From Sequoia sempervirens (Eukaryota > Streptophyta > Pinopsida > Cupressales > Cupressaceae): DNA of 64,000 nucleotides. Below, piece after piece: positions 1-11,292 of the stretch. The translations under genes were made by a program, and so were the position numbers. The stretch covers positions 217,677,765 to 217,741,764 of the forward strand of contig VDFB02373365.1 of NCBI GenBank assembly GCA_007258455.2, given 5' to 3'. Each line of letters opens with the position of its first letter. Within the stretch, counting starts at the first letter, position 1. The notes beneath the pieces were generated by a model. That model was not told the DNA's origin, ran no database searches, and saw only the letters and a program-made list of their open reading frames with translations.

Positions 1-1975
1 CCTTATAAGACCTCCTTGGTGCTTGGCTCCACCACTCTAACCTATAGGCCCCTACTCATGACTAGATTCCCCTGGTTTGTCAGACCAACCCCTCTCCTAT
101 CAACATGCTTCTCTTCTACCAACCAACCTTGGTGATGCCTCATGTTCTCTCCTTTGGCCCTTAATCTGCCCTAAAGGCCAAATAACCTCAACCTTCTTCT
201 AGTTTCTTGCAGGGGGTTTGAAAGGGTTACAAATACTTTAAAACATCTCATCTTTTACTCTTTAGGACCCTCCTAACTCCACTTAACCATCGCTTACACC
301 AAACCCTACTTTTGGGCTACTAGCCAAAAAGCCCAATTAGGCCTCTGAATAGGAATAAAATGCAATTTCCTTTAAAACCCAATGTAAGACTTAGGTTCTT
401 TGTTAAGAATTGGTGTTTATTACACCTACATCTCCAAGATTTTCAGGGTATCAACCTGCTCAGGCCATACACCATCCATACACCAAAATGGTCAAAGAAC
501 CCTAGGGTTTCTAAACTTTCCAAGTTGTTTTCAGACTGTCAGAAAACTCTCCTATCAAATGAATTGATAAAGTATCTTCCTAATCACCATGCATATTCAG
601 GACCTTCCCCTAAGTTCACAAGAAATAATTTCTCAAATATCTCTTTTCCCCTACAAGTTATGCAACTTTTTCTCCAAGTCTGCCCTAACCGGGCCTGCAC
701 TAGGTCGCCTAGGGCAAAGCTTTTCTAGCGCCTCCTGCACTGCCACAAAACCTAAATTCTACCATATTTACAATGTGGGAACCTAGACACTATTCACAAG
801 AGGTCGTACAATTTGTACAGTAGGAAGGTGCTCTAGGACTCCATTCTTTAAAAACTGCCTGTTACAGGCCTGAAAATGACAGAAAAATAGAAATATTTAC
901 AAACACAAGGTGAAATGGATTTAAAAAACCAAAAATATAACACACTAAGCTTTCATAATGCTAATACTACATTCTACAACCAAAAAGACAATAGAGTCAC
1001 TCCATTAAAGTTCAATACAAATGTAAAACACAGGAAACTGACTTCCAAAACATTGTTTCCTTTAGCTTTACAAATTGCCACTCTAACAAAGATGCCTCCA
1101 ACCCTATCTCCTAGTTGAATCTTGCCTTAAATATTCTTTCACAACAACTTAGATGCTTGGGTCGAGCTCATAGATGACCTAATGATGCAATATATAAAAC
1201 CCAATGTGTTTTCAAACACCTTGCCAACTCTTGACAACTTAACACAATGATGTTGTAAAGCTATTGAACACTTGTCACCTTCTTTCCCAAAGTTCAAAAA
1301 CAACCCTAAGTACCTAAAACAATGGTCAACATGGCCTTATGATAGCACAAAAAAATTAAGAACTTCAACAAAATTCCAACAATAGTCCTTTCCCAGGTGC
1401 TCCTACACCAAAAACTATATCCTAAAGATGAAAATTTTCCACATTGTCGATACCATAGAACCCTTGGACATAGCACCAATGATTTTTCATGATTTAAAAT
1501 GAATATTTAAACAACTTGATATCATAGAAATAGTCCCTTAAATCATGCATTTTGCTCCTTGCCATGTAATAGTTGTAGGATCTCAAACATTCTCACTGTT
1601 ACATGTTTTACACTTATTGAAAATCCTTTTATTTGATGCAAGGATCTTATTCTCATCACCTACCTTAGCTCATTATTTCCTTGCACTAAGTGGGGGCAAT
1701 AATTTGATAGCCTTCCCCTAGTTCAGCACTTTCTCTTGTCCCTTTGGCTAGTTGTCTGCCTTCCATTTATACTGACCGAGATTGGGATGCGAACGGCCTA
1801 CTTTAGGTAGACTCATATGTTCCTTACTAGTGGTTTTTAGCATAATTTTCATGTTTCCTTATGTGATTGCATGTGCATAATGTGATCCCCTATGATGTTT
1901 CATTCGATGTATCACTCTCTTTTTTTGCATTCCTCTATATGTATCTTCATTCTTCTCTACGACATAATAGTTTTT
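1..1975. other. Non-coding sequence, unassigned
   Basis: I see no convincing gene here. A 122-codon open frame starting at 360 has no recognisable motif and is the kind expected by chance. From about 1600 onward the sequence probably belongs to the 3' non-coding part of the plus-strand LTR element whose polypurine tract and LTR start near 3212-3228. That assignment is inferred only from position and strand. Confidence 0.4.
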
Positions 1976-2165
1976 CATTTGTCTTATGTTTTCCTTTTGG
2001 GGATGATGCAAGGCATTGAGACATTTTGGTCTCTTCCATGCTGACCCAAAATATTTTCCTTTATCCTTTTCATTTGTCTTGTGTTTTCCTTTTTTGGGAT
2101 GACACAAGGCATCAAGACATTCAGGTCTCTTCGATGTTGATACAAAAGGATTTTTCTTTGTTTTC
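1976..2165. repeat. Two-copy tandem duplication, 95-base unit
   Basis: The motif CATTTGTCTT recurs at 1976 and 2071. The following about 80 bases (a GATGCAAGGCAT-like core, then TGGTCTCTTC) match well between copies. It is a diverged tandem duplication in the presumed 3' non-coding part of a plus-strand LTR element. Short open frames over it on both strands are by-products of the repeat. Confidence 0.7.
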
Positions 2166-2850
2166 ACTCTCTTTGTGTCATTCTTCCAGTTCTATGAGTA
2201 TTTGGGGAATGATGATAGTTTCATGCTCTATGACAACATTGTAGCAAGACATACTGGCCCCAAATCCATAGATCCCTTATGTATTTGTGGGGGCAACCCT
2301 TTCCTTCCTATTTCATGATGCAGTTTATTTCATAAACATATGACTTGGTATAGGGTTTTTTGAGGAAAGCTCTCATGTCTTAGACAAAACATTGGCTACT
2401 TTAAAGTAATTGCTCACAGTAATGATGTAGCAACCACTTTAAAGTGGGGACATACATCGATGACATCTTTCGGCATATTTCATGGCGTGATTTTTCTTTT
2501 CTCTTGTGACATGTCCTTTTCTTGGTGGTGTCATTGGGTTTGATGTCCTCCAAGAGTGTGATATTTCTAAGTGTACTATCTCCCTTTGTGGCATGATGCA
2601 AACAAGGAATCCCATAAGTGGTGATCTCATATCCTTGAATTTTTCTCTCTTGGAGACATTAGGCACAGTGTTCCCTAAGAAGAATACCTTACATGAACAG
2701 AGAAAAATCCCCTTTAACAAAATTTTACATAAATTCAAAATCATTTTAAAAAAAAGCATTGCATTGTGGTGTCTTATCAAAGTTTTCAAGAGGATAATTT
2801 CTGTATGGTATGAGAGGTTAATATGATTCTCTCATTTTCCACCTCGTTGG
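2166..2850. other. Non-coding sequence between repeats
   Basis: No motif-bearing reading frame is visible. Open frames of 66 to 116 codons occur on both strands and overlap one another, which argues against coding. It lies upstream of the 64-base tandem repeats and the polypurine tract, so it is probably 3' untranslated sequence of the same plus-strand element. Confidence 0.35.
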
Positions 2851-3026
2851 GATAACTCACCTAGTGGATAGACTAAGGTTCCACTACCCCAAGTGAGCAT
2901 ACACATATTTTGGGACAACTCACCTAGTGGACAGACTGAGGTTCCACTACCCTAGAGTGAGCTTACACATATTTTGGGACAACTCACCTAGTGGACAAAC
3001 TGAGGTTCCACTACCCCAGAGTGAGT
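2851..3026 (+). repeat. 64-base tandem repeat, about 2.75 copies
   Basis: Units begin at 2851, 2915 and 2979, each starting with AACTCACCTAGTGGA within the first bases and ending in ACATATTTTGGG in the first two copies. The third unit is partial. The array lies about 190 bases before a polypurine tract and LTR start, so it sits in the 3' untranslated part of an LTR element. Repeats in this position are common in plant LTR elements; a function is not shown. Confidence 0.85.
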
Positions 3027-3211
3027 AGCATAGGTTATGGACAACCAACCCCATTCCACATCACGTTGAAATGGTTACGCTTGATCTTTTTTTTCTTTAT
3101 CCTTCTTAGCCTCTGACAAGGTATGATTATGTATCTTTGTTATTGTTGCATACTTAAGTGTCTTGAATGTCTACTTTAGTGTGAGTTTGACATGAGATCA
3201 TCCTCTCACTA

Positions 3212-3227
3212 AAGTGGGGAAAATATT
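3212..3227 (+). promoter_or_regulatory. Polypurine tract before a plus-strand 3' LTR
   Basis: A purine-rich run reading AAGTGGGGAAAATAT directly precedes TGTAACAG, a usual Ty3/gypsy LTR start. In LTR elements this tract resists RNase H and primes plus-strand DNA synthesis. It marks the left boundary of the LTR at 3228 and shows that the element body lies to the left, on the plus strand. Confidence 0.65.
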
Positions 3228-4275
3228 GTAACAGAAAAAGTATCCTTTTTACTTACTTGGTTTGGGAATAATTGTCATTCAATTAACCTAATTTTTCCTA
3301 GGTATAATGTTGTAATGGCTTGTACACATTCACATTGATCTTGGGCCCCTTTTAATAAAATATACTTAATTGGTACCCTATTTTAGGTGTTGTAAAGTGT
3401 TGTAACACACTTTCACATTTATCTAGGGTCCCCTTAATTAATTATGGTTAATTAGAGTTAATTATCCTCTTTAATTCAAATTTAAGCCATATTTTTTACT
3501 CCTCTTGAGGATCCATCACGACACCCATTATTCAAATTGTAAAACATTTAATTGGGAAAATTTGAGGTCCCATAAATTCATGCTAGGACCCATTCACCCT
3601 ATATGGTGAATGGGCCCTCCCTCTTTAGGATCCCCCTTTCTTTGCATATCTGACATGGGTTTTTGATGTTCTTTCACCCCCCAAAGGCATGGTCCTAGAA
3701 ACTTGTGCCAGGACCCATTCACCCTAAGTGGCGAATGGGTCCTTCCTTAATAAGGACCCCTTTTTTGAATTTGATTCTTGCAGGATTTTAATGATGTTCA
3801 TTTCTAGATCTAGTGTCAGCTTGAATTATTTAAATTTCAGGGTTAATCTCTAGATTTAGTATAAATATGGGGTTAATTCACCTAGTTTCATCCTAGATTT
3901 TCATGAGAACTCAAGAGTAAATTCACAAGAGCATTATAGAGTTTACAAGAGAAATTCAATGGAATTTCAAGGCAGATTATTAAGAGTTTATTGCACAAAT
4001 TCAAGATCATTTCATCATGTCAAGGTTTTAGTGCATTCCTACATGTTTTTGAGCTAAGATTATCAATGTAGCATTGAGCATCTACTTGCAAGCATTGTTT
4101 CATATCAAATCCAAGGATCAAGATCTACATTCTTCATAGAAACCACATGTTAGTTTGCAGATTTATACTCCAAGACAACATCTAAGGTATCATAAATTTC
4201 ATATTTCATGTTTCATGCTTCAATTTCATTATCGCATCATTTGGTTTAATTACCTAAATGGGGTTTGACTTCGGT
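3228..4275 (+). mobile_element. 3' LTR of a plus-strand gypsy-type element (family C)
   Basis: The sequence starts with TGTAACAG after a polypurine tract. It contains a TATA box (TATAAATA at 3860-3867). Near its right side is a block reading GGTTTAATTACC then GGGGTTTGAC, which recurs in reverse orientation at about 5046-5090 and 6600-6640. A 125-base internal duplication is visible, with GGACCCATTCACCCT at 3586 and 3711. The right boundary is uncertain: I did not find a clear CA end with a target duplication, and the true LTR may stop near 4190. I infer an LTR because start, promoter and polypurine tract agree. Confidence 0.55.
3860..3867 (+). promoter_or_regulatory. TATA box in family C LTR
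   Basis: TATAAATA followed by TGGGG lies about 630 bases into the LTR, a normal place for the U3/R promoter of a plant LTR element. A related LTR fragment carries the same box on the minus strand at 5285-5292. Confidence 0.5.
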
Positions 4276-5480
4276 GATTAATGAAACATAGATTTTTGTG
4301 ACCCTATGGACTACTCTTGCACTTCTAGGGTTTTTCACCTAAAAGTAGAGAGATAGGGCCAAAAATGCTAATGTATCACTCAAATTAGGATGTATGCAAT
4401 GTTGTTTGATGTAAATGAACTTAACTAAATACAATGGACTAATATAGATGAATGAAAATGAATGCAAAAGTGCAATTACAACTATGTTTGAAAATGCATT
4501 GTGATATGCAAACAACTAAGTAAATGAAGAAATAATGCAAAACAAAGAATACAGGGATGAATTTGAGTGCACCTAGATGACTTGTGATGTTTCTGGAGTG
4601 TTTTGGATGTTGATGGAAATTATTGATTTTTCACAGTAGGACTCATTCACTCAGGGTGGTGAATCAATCCACCTACTGGTGAAAAACTGTAGGGAGCTGA
4701 TTTTTGTCTATCGGGATCCAAAATTTGACAAAACTCAAGTTTCCAGTCCTAAGGTGGGACTCATTCGCCATAGGTGGTGAATCAGTCCTCTCCCAATTTT
4801 TTGAAAAATCAGGAAACAACTCTACAACACCAGATCTGGAAATGTCTGCTTGTCAAGTTGCCGAAGTCAAATCTAGAGAAAACAAACAAATAACTCTCTC
4901 CAAACTTGAATTTGACTCAATTTAAATTGAAGCACCTAGTTGAATTGAAAATCAATCTTCAACACCTAAGAACTTGTCAAATCTGCAAACAAAGGGTTGC
5001 AAACAAACATGCAATAGGGGAAAAATGATTAGGGATTAGTTAATAGGGGTTTGCCATGGTCAAACCCCACTTTTGGTAATTAAACCCTTGAAAAGACAAT
5101 GAAATGAAAGAGAAAGATAAACTAATAACATGCAAATGCTATCAACTTACCTAACCCTTGATAATTCAAGTCTGAAGTAATGTCAATGGCTGCTTCAAAG
5201 TGCTTGAATAGTGCTTGAATTGTTGATGTAAAGTGCTTGAATGCTTGAATGAGTGAGGAGATGTAAAATGAGGTGAAAATCACTTATTTATACAATTCTT
5301 GTGCCTTAGTATCCATTCATACCTCATCACAATCTGACATCAAGTGATTTTGAATAAAATCCTGAAAGGAATTTTGAAATATTTTGAATTTGGGGCCAAG
5401 GGGGACTCATTCGCCACCCACGGAGAATGGTTCCCACCTAGGACCTAAAACCATGTGTCTAGAAAAATGTTGTATTTAAT
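4276..5480 (-). mobile_element. LTR fragment of family C, minus orientation
   Basis: Read on the minus strand, this stretch contains a TATA box (complement of 5285-5292), a run of repeated CAAGCACTT-like words, the sequence GGTAAGTTG, then GGTTTAATTACC and GGGGTTTGACCATGG. The same order occurs on the plus strand at 3850-4275. Hence it is an opposite-orientation relative of that LTR. Words like ATTCACC and GGTGAATC near 4640-4760 and 5400 also match the plus-strand LTR near 3590 and 3715. Boundaries are approximate. Confidence 0.5.
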
Positions 5481-6559
5481 GTTGTTTGTTAGGATAATAT
5501 GCAAAAATACACTAAATTACAACTTATGAGGGCATAAAGAAACCAGATAAAGCATAAGGCTATAAATAGTGAAAATATGCCTAGAAGAGCATGAAAGCTT
5601 GTTACAAGACTTTACAACACTTCACAATAGGGCTTGTTGATGAGTGAAAAGGTGGTTTTTAGGTAAATTGCATTAAATAGAATCTAGAAGAATGTATAAA
5701 TTTCTTACAACACTTCACAACACCTTCACAAGACGTTGTTATTTGAGTTTTAATACCTAAATAAGCATGTTCAAGCCATATTACAACATAAAATCAAGGC
5801 AACATAGTTCCAACACCATGAAACAAGACCTAAAAGGCCATGAAAATGACAAGGGTCCATTTTTCTATGGCACAATTAATAAGGGGAATGGTGCTTTATG
5901 GCCTAAGTCATATAACACCACTCTTCTCCAATTATCATTCAAGAATGCACTAGGATCCTGGCTTTGATTGACTATCAACACAAAGGTGAGTCAATTCTCA
6001 ACAAGGAAGAACTAGGGGGGTTCTTTAGGCTTCAAAGGGTTCACCACCAAGAAAAATCTTGGAAAAGAAAACTTAACATTTAACTCACAAAACCTAGTAA
6101 TGCAAGCCAAATGATGATTGCAAATGACAAAATTAAGTAACCGCAAGTTAGGTTGTATGTACCTGGGAAGTCTGGAAATGTGATAAGGATTCTATAAATG
6201 CAAATCTATTTTCAAAATATGCTAGGGAGTACAAAGAAACCCTTACTGTTGTCTTATCCCTACTGCTGTTTTACGGGGGAAATATGGAATCTTCGAATGT
6301 CATAATAGAATCTGAAAGAATCTCTGCAAAATACCCTTGGGAGGACTAAGACGCCCTTACTGCCGACTTAGTACCATCTTGAATTTTTGAAATCTCTAAA
6401 TGTGATCCTGAAGCTCAATGTCTACACTTCTTCTCGGATCACAGGTCCTAAAACTTCCAAATATGGCCTATACGTGAGTTTTTGTGAAGATGAAAATTTT
6501 GCAATGTAACTTTGCACTTCAAATGATCTTCAAGTCTTCAACCTAAATCTGAAAACACA
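5481..6559. other. Non-coding sequence, possibly older LTR material
   Basis: No gene is recognisable. Words such as TTACAACACTTCACAACACC near 5703 resemble, in reverse orientation, the TGTTGTAAAGTGTTG-like text at 3388-3405, so at least part may belong to a minus-oriented family C LTR. The remainder (5980-6560) shows nothing I can identify. Confidence 0.3.
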
Positions 6560-7012
6560 AACATGCAAGAGAGGAAAACCTTGTTGATTGTTAGTAAATT
6601 GGGGTTTGACCTAGTCAAACCCCTTGTTGGTGATTAAATCTTGGAATGAAATAGAATAATGAAGGGAAATGATGAATGAACAAAGTGTTATGTTGCAACT
6701 CACCAAACCCTTGTTATGAAATCTACAAACTTGTATGAAGTGGATAGCTTGAATGTAGATCTTGAATTAAAGTAGTTCTTGATAGATCTTGACTTGAATT
6801 GATTGCTTGAATCAAAACCCTACATCACAAATGTTAGTACAAAAACACACATGATGTAAGAATATCTTTGATATGATGCTTGAATATTGATGATGGCTCC
6901 AAATGCTTGATGAATTTCTCTTGAATGCTCTTTTGATCACAAACTTGCTATAATGCATGAATACTTGAATGCTTAGATGATAAATGAGTGAAAGAACCTT
7001 GAATTTATACTT
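6560..7012 (-). mobile_element. LTR fragment (R/U5 side) fused to Tat1 integrase
   Basis: On the minus strand the fragment carries a TATA-like box (complement of 7003-7009), repeated CAAGCATTCAAG-type words, GGGTTTGGTGAGTTG, and then the GGTTTAATCACC and GGGGTTTGAC block of LTR family C. At about 7012-7035 it joins integrase coding sequence directly, without the integrase end, 3' untranslated region, polypurine tract or U3. I infer a deletion between integrase and the LTR interior. If so, family C may be Tat1's own LTR family; this is not proven. Confidence 0.5.
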
Positions 7013-7019
7013 ATCTAAG

Positions 7020-7696
7020 CTTAATATCCCAAAATTACACCACACCAAGCCAAAGAAATCCTTGAACTCCTCTGACCTAAAGCACATTGCATTATTTGAA
7101 ATGATCTTCTCTGGGACTCCAAACCTCATCAAAATGTTGTTTATGATGAAGTCCACTACCACTTTACTTGTTTCCTTCCTTGTGGGTATTGCTTCTACCC
7201 ATTTCATGAAATATTCAGTGGCAACAAGGATCCACAAGTGTCCTCCACTAGAATTTTCTAGTATTTCACCAATAAAATAAATTCCCCATTGTTGAAAAGG
7301 AGCCTGAATAGAAATAGGCCTAAGTGGAAAATTCCCTAAAAACTTTAGTTTTCTTGCAAATCTTTGGAAAGCATCACAAGTCTTAACAAACTTGTGGGCA
7401 TCCTTAAAGATATTAGGCCACCAGAATCCTACTCTCAAGATCTTATGGGTAGTGTTTTTTTCCATGAAATGACCTCCACATACTCCATTGTGCATTTCTT
7501 GCAAGAGTTGTAATGCCTTCTTTCCATCAACACATTTAAGCAATACACCATCTGGGCTTCTCCACCACAATTCATTGTCAATAATCACATACTTAATGGC
7601 ATGCAACTTTAGTGTTTTATTTTCATTATCATCCATATCTATAGGACATTGCATAGTTTGTAAATATTGAACAATCCTTTTATACCAACCACACAT
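7020..7696 (-). pseudogene. Tat1 integrase fragment, fused at its end to LTR sequence
   Basis: The integrase would insert element cDNA into chromosomes. The reading frame has an HHCC-like zinc region with two His (MH, GGH) and one Cys (TCD), but the expected second Cys is Phe (AFQRFA). The core block WGIYFIGEI has Tyr where the first catalytic Asp belongs. GVPEKIISNNAMCF has Asn where the second catalytic Asp is expected. The core stops around LVWCNFGI; the last roughly 75 codons of the open frame, down to 6812, are read-through into LTR-like sequence. The catalytic Glu segment and C-terminal domain are missing, so the protein cannot be active. Confidence 0.85.
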
Positions 7697-7779
7697 TTAC
7701 ATATCACAAATAGGTGCAACATCAACAATTTATGTTTGATTGATTTTATTAACTTCCAAATTAGTCTTTGCCATCAGTT

Positions 7780-8325
7780 TAGCTCATCCCCTAACTAACT
7801 TGGTGATCTAGACATCAATGTTGAATTCTTGGATCCTTTTGATCCATCTTCACCTTCTTCATGTAGTTTCTTGTTGGGTGAAGATATCTTTCACAACAAC
7901 ACTTGGTACAAAAGCTATGGCAGTAGCTCCCACTAAGTTCTGAAATTCTTCACAGCCTTGACTAGATCATACACTTGCTTTTCAATCATATCATGCTTGA
8001 GCTTTGTGGCTTGTAAAGACTTACTAAATAATGCAATGGGTTTTTCAAATCCCTCATCATTTTTCTACAATAACACAATGACAATAGTATGGAAAGAAGC
8101 AAAAAAGAAAATATACATTGTCTTAAAGAAATCTAGAGATTTCAAAACTAGAGCTTCTTTGATAGCTTTTTTAATGCTCTTAAATGCCTGACTTGGCTCT
8201 TGACTCCAAGTCACCTTCTCTCCCTTCTTCATCATCTCAGAGATAGGTCTAGTAATTTCTGTGAAATTGGTTACAAACCTCCTCAAGAAATTTATTTGAC
8301 CAAAGAATGACTGAATTCCTTTCAC
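7780..8325 (-). pseudogene. Tat1 connection and RNase H region
   Basis: The start reads as the RT connection (FFGQINFLRRFVTNF, then VTWSQEPSQAFKSIKKA), and after a stop continues as the common gypsy RNase H motif series (EGFEKPIALFSKSL, LKHDMIEKQVYDLVKAV). RNase H removes the RNA strand after reverse transcription. Several in-frame stops split the domain. It lies between RT and integrase, the normal gypsy position, so Tat1 has this RNase H as well as the extra one at about 9500-10063. Confidence 0.75.
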
Positions 8326-8334
8326 ATTCTTTGG

Positions 8335-9148
8335 TTAAGGAATCTTTTCTATAGTTGTTACCCTTTTAGGGTCAATCTCCGCTCCCTCTTTAGACATGAT
8401 ATGCCACAAAAATTTTCCCTTAGTAACCCCAAAGGCACACTGTTTCAAATTTAGTGAGATCCCATATTCTAAAGCCCTAATGAATATCGTTTCCAAGTGC
8501 ATGCAATGATCTTCTTCTTTCTTGGAGTAGGTTGTCAAGGTATCCTAGTATATAGCCATGAACAAGTCGATAAATTTAGAAAAAGGCTACATCCATAGCC
8601 CTATAGAAAGTGGCACCTACATTTGTTAAGACAAATCGAATCCTCACATATACATAGGTGCCCCATGGAGTAGTGAATGTAGTCTTGTACTGCTCAGACT
8701 CCTTCACTTTCACTTGGTTATATTTAGAAAATTCATCCATCATTGATAATAACTCATAGCCAGTTACCTTCTACAACATGGCTTCCATATTCGGTAGTGG
8801 ATAGTTATCCTTTAATGATGATATATTCATATTTATAAAATCCACACATAAACGTATATCACCATTCTTTTTTCTAACTAGCACCAGATTAGATACCCAT
8901 GAGGAATGCCTGATAGGATTTATGATTCTAGCATCCCTTAGCTTTATTAGTTCCTCTTGCATCTTTGGAGGTAAGGTCAGATTAATGGGCCTTTTCTTTT
9001 GTCTAAAAGGCTTGGCATTTCCTTTCAAAGGAATCTCATGCTGAAATAATTCCTCTCTATATGCTTTTAGGTCATCATATGACAAAGCAAAGACATGTCT
9101 ATATTTTTCTAGTAAGGAAATCAACATTGCCTTAACCTTAGGTTTCAT
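8335..9148 (-). pseudogene. Tat1 reverse transcriptase
   Basis: The N-terminal part has EIPLKGNAKPFRQKKRP, a typical gypsy RT entry. It is followed by LRDARIINPIRHSSWVSN and LVRKKNGDIRLCVDFINMN, then PLPNMEAML. The active-site stretch near 8540-8560, expected to be a Y-x-D-D box, reads Tyr-stop-Asp-Thr, so two of its four positions are wrong. The thumb side continues as YGISLNLKQCAFGVTKGKFL. Stops occur between 8539 and 8770. The enzyme would copy element RNA into DNA in cytoplasmic particles; this copy is inactive. Confidence 0.85.
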
Positions 9149-9499
9149 CTTCTTTCCTACATATGCCTTCTTAGGGGCATTTTTTAGTCCCCAAATTCAC
9201 TTCTTCCAAGTCCTATGGATGAGTGGAATTTTTTTTATCTTGCTCTTATCCTGATTATCAAAGACCCTTTCTAATACTACAAGACCCTTGGGGATTTTGT
9301 TTGTCTTCAGTTGAATTTCCTCATTACCCAAAATTGTATCCTTACCATCTATACCTTCCACAAACACCCCAAAGTAAATCTCCCTACCTTCATATTCATC
9401 TACACATCTCAAAAAAATTAGAATATCTTCATCGTCATTGAATATTTTCCAATTATGTACATTGTCATGGATTGATGGCCTTGCTTGTACCTCAACCTT

Positions 9500-10063
9500 A
9501 GAGATACCTACAAAAGTTATATCTTGTCTCAATGCAATGTTGGCAAGTAGGTATGCCACTTTGTTATGTCCTCTCAACATCCAATTGATTCCAAAAGCAT
9601 CAAAATGCTCAATGGAATCCCAAACAAAAAAATTATACTATTTCAGTCTGTTGTTTTTGCAAACATATTTGGATCTTACTTGGGATATCACAAGCTCAAA
9701 ATCACCGATTATTCTCAACTTTTTTATCCCATGCTTTTCAGCCAGCCTTAATCCTAGTCATAGTGCTTCATATTATGCCACATTATTTGTGTAGACAAAA
9801 GAAAAAGTGAAAGAAAATTTGTATTTGTTGCCAATAGGTGACACCAACAATATTCTCGTACCAAACCCTTCCTTGGAACTTGCACCATAAAAGTATATTT
9901 TCCATATTCCATCCTTTTCAAATAATCTTATAACTTCATTATCTATAGGCACAAGGCACCTATCAATTTCTCTTGGTATTTCTTCCACCTTAAATTCATC
10001 GATATCAGTATCTATAAAGAGAATTATGTCATCCTCAGGGGCATGCTCCAGCATATGTGGCAC
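9500..10063 (-). pseudogene. Tat1 additional (archaeal-type) RNase H, located before RT
   Basis: The minus strand reads WKIYFYGASSKEGFG, then ILLVSPIGNKYKFSF and a TNNVA tail, which is the first half of a plant Tat-type archaeal RNase H. The end of the domain is seen as MLRGHNKVAYLLANIA, near 9530-9580. The first catalytic Asp (expected in the F-D-G motif) is Tyr. The region lies between the protease (10073-10732) and RT (8335-9148), upstream of RT. Downstream to 9197 is a linker with acidic and Lys-rich stretches and no clear domain. Identity as RNase H is fairly sure. The unusual order is a direct reading, but its rarity needs a literature check. Confidence 0.75.
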
Positions 10064-10072
10064 CTTTGGTTC

Positions 10073-10732
10073 TCATACCATTTGCACATCCTTACCATCA
10101 ATAGGGAAAGTGGCATAAGACATGTCACACTGCATACTACCTCCCATGGAAGCACTCCTTTTCCTAGGTAGCAGCATTCCATAATTGGGTGGGATATCTA
10201 CTACCACTACACTCATCTTAAACTCTTTCTCTCGATATGTTGCCAATCTATAAGGAAGTTCATTGATCACACTGATAACAGGGACTTCCCTTGAATCCAT
10301 AGCATAACACTTACCATGAGTGTTGTCAACTTTCAGTCCCAATTCCTCCATGATCTTGGCTCGCATTAGATTACTGGATGCTCCAAAATCAATAATATAA
10401 TTTCTCAAAAAATTCCCCTCAACAATCAATGTGAGGAAGAATGGATCTATCTTTCCAAGATAAGTAGTTACTGAATTTCCTAGAAAGATATGATGTATCT
10501 CAGTAATCACTCCCTCAACTTCTTTATCTCCCTTATCCTTTGTACTCACTTTGGGTGGAGTGGACACCAATAATTCAGTACATGTTGTAGTAGCACCATT
10601 AATAAGGGCTATTGCTTTTTGTTTTTGTTCATCAATCCTCATCATCTCAAGGAAAGGAACAAATAATTTTACTTGGCTAAGTAATTGAAACATATCAACA
10701 TGAGTGTACTTAGGTAATTCAATTGGAATCAT
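10073..10732 (-). pseudogene. Tat1 aspartic protease region
   Basis: The 219-codon open frame contains NYIIDFGASSNLM, followed by MEELGLKVD and PPNYGMLLPRK. This is the retropepsin-like block of plant gypsy elements. The usual D-S/T-G triad reads Asp-Phe-Gly, so the second active-site position is changed while Asp is kept. An upstream segment, KYTHVDMFQLLSQVKLFVPF, is the conserved linker between Gag and protease. The protease would cut the Gag-Pol polyprotein. The frame ends at a stop just before the extra RNase H. Confidence 0.8.
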
Positions 10733-10740
10733 ACCTTGTT

Positions 10741-11292
10741 CTACACCACTCTCCTTCTATTGATTTTTTTTGTTTCAGCTCTAGGCTTGGAATCTTTTCT
10801 TGCTCCTTCAAAAAAAAATTGTTGTGCCTTTGCCTCTGTAGAAGGGGACTTGAGAACTCCCTCTTCTCTTGGCTTATCAACCTTCTTAGCCCAAATCTTA
10901 TCTCCCCTATTTTCCTTAGCTCTGACTACTTTTTCTTTTCCATCAAAATTTTGATCTTTTCCTTTGGAATTTTTCTCCTTGATGAAAATACCAACATGAC
11001 TACCTTGTTCACCACCAAATCTTCTATTCCTTATATGATATGAGCTTCTAGATTTGGAAGCCAAAGCCATAGTATATCTCACAATCTCTTCATCTGAAGG
11101 TCTTCTCAAAGACACACTATCTTCAATTGCTTCCAAATTATATACTTCATTATCAATGTCAACATCCTCATCAGAGAGAACTTGCTGGTGATATGCACTG
11201 GCAATATTCCTTTGGTCATCTACATCCATTTCATGAGACTCGATGTCGAATGAACATTCATTATCAAAAAATTTAGAACCATCCATAATCAT
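10741..11292 (-). pseudogene. Tat1 Gag-protease linker, charged
   Basis: A 183-codon open frame, acidic in its first half (DEDVDIDNEVYNLE) and Lys/Arg-rich in its second (EKEKNSKGKDQ-like text). It contains LRRPSDEEIVRYTMALASKS but no catalytic motif. It sits between the Gag core and protease in the same strand and order, so I read it as the C-terminal Gag or linker region of the polyprotein. No zinc knuckle was recognised here. Confidence 0.6.

Noticed and set aside
360..728. 122-codon open frame near the window start
   Set aside because: No motif, no neighbours in the same frame, and another frame overlaps it; expected by chance in AT-rich DNA.
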